Assembly (NCBI GenBank): GCA_011052285.1
Contig: DRJH01000300.1
Location: forward strand, 1-5,248
Source: Gammaproteobacteria bacterium
GTDB lineage: Bacteria > Pseudomonadota > Gammaproteobacteria > Arenicellales > DRJH01
Length of the DNA: 5,248 nt
Direction of reading: 5' to 3'
The notes under the pieces were generated by a model. That model saw only the letters and a program-made list of their open reading frames with translations. It ran no database searches and was not told where the DNA came from. Position 1 is the stretch's first letter, and every line of letters begins with the position of its first letter. Shown here one piece after another: positions 5,222 to 5,248 of this stretch. The position numbers and the translations under genes are program-made.

Positions 5222-5248
5222 TTATCCTGGGGTGTCACCACCAAACCG

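Overview
The window reads as a piece of a proteobacterial (probably gammaproteobacterial) chromosome. This rests on the Tat-exported TRAP binding protein, the outer-membrane cytochrome-porin with a C-terminal Phe, the FNR-type palindrome and the mix of IS families; the genus cannot be named from the sequence. It has three parts.

(1) Positions 1-2922, plus strand: a TRAP (tripartite ATP-independent periplasmic) transporter operon in the order small permease (C-terminal end only), large permease, substrate-binding protein. The small and large permease genes overlap by one base (TGATG). The large permease is of the long type (504 residues), and the binding protein carries a twin-arginine signal. 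The 138-base gap before the binding-protein gene is unusual. It contains a 49-codon open frame with a strong Shine-Dalgarno at the end of dctM and an ATGA overlap with dctP. It also contains an imperfect direct duplication (61-base offset) of the dctP ribosome-binding/start region, in which the upstream copy has ATA instead of ATG. An imperfect hairpin at 2896-2922 closes the operon.

(2) Positions 3010-4507, minus strand: one convergent gene for a 393-residue exported protein with an N-terminal single-heme site (CGACH) fused to a predicted outer-membrane beta-barrel. This is the architecture of Cyc2-type cytochrome-porins, which move electrons across the outer membrane. It has a strong intrinsic terminator (3010-3038), a very AT-rich leader, a candidate sigma70 promoter (4435-4462) and an FNR/CRP-family-like palindrome (TTGAC-N4-GTCAA, 4494-4507) upstream. 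The site suggests redox- or NO-dependent control.

(3) Positions about 4640-5248, plus strand: a transposon graveyard with pieces of three unrelated IS families back to back. They are the zinc-finger part of an IS91-type transposase, the N-terminal domain of an IS1182-type transposase, and the last ~38 codons of an IS21 IstB helper ATPase. The IS1182 and istB pieces are joined out of frame, so none should be functional.

The TRAP operon and the cytochrome-porin show no obvious pathway link. They converge, and each has its own hairpin. The most noteworthy items are the cytochrome-porin with its FNR-type site, the duplicated start region with its bridging ORF, and the loss of the canonical carboxylate-binding Arg in the binding protein.
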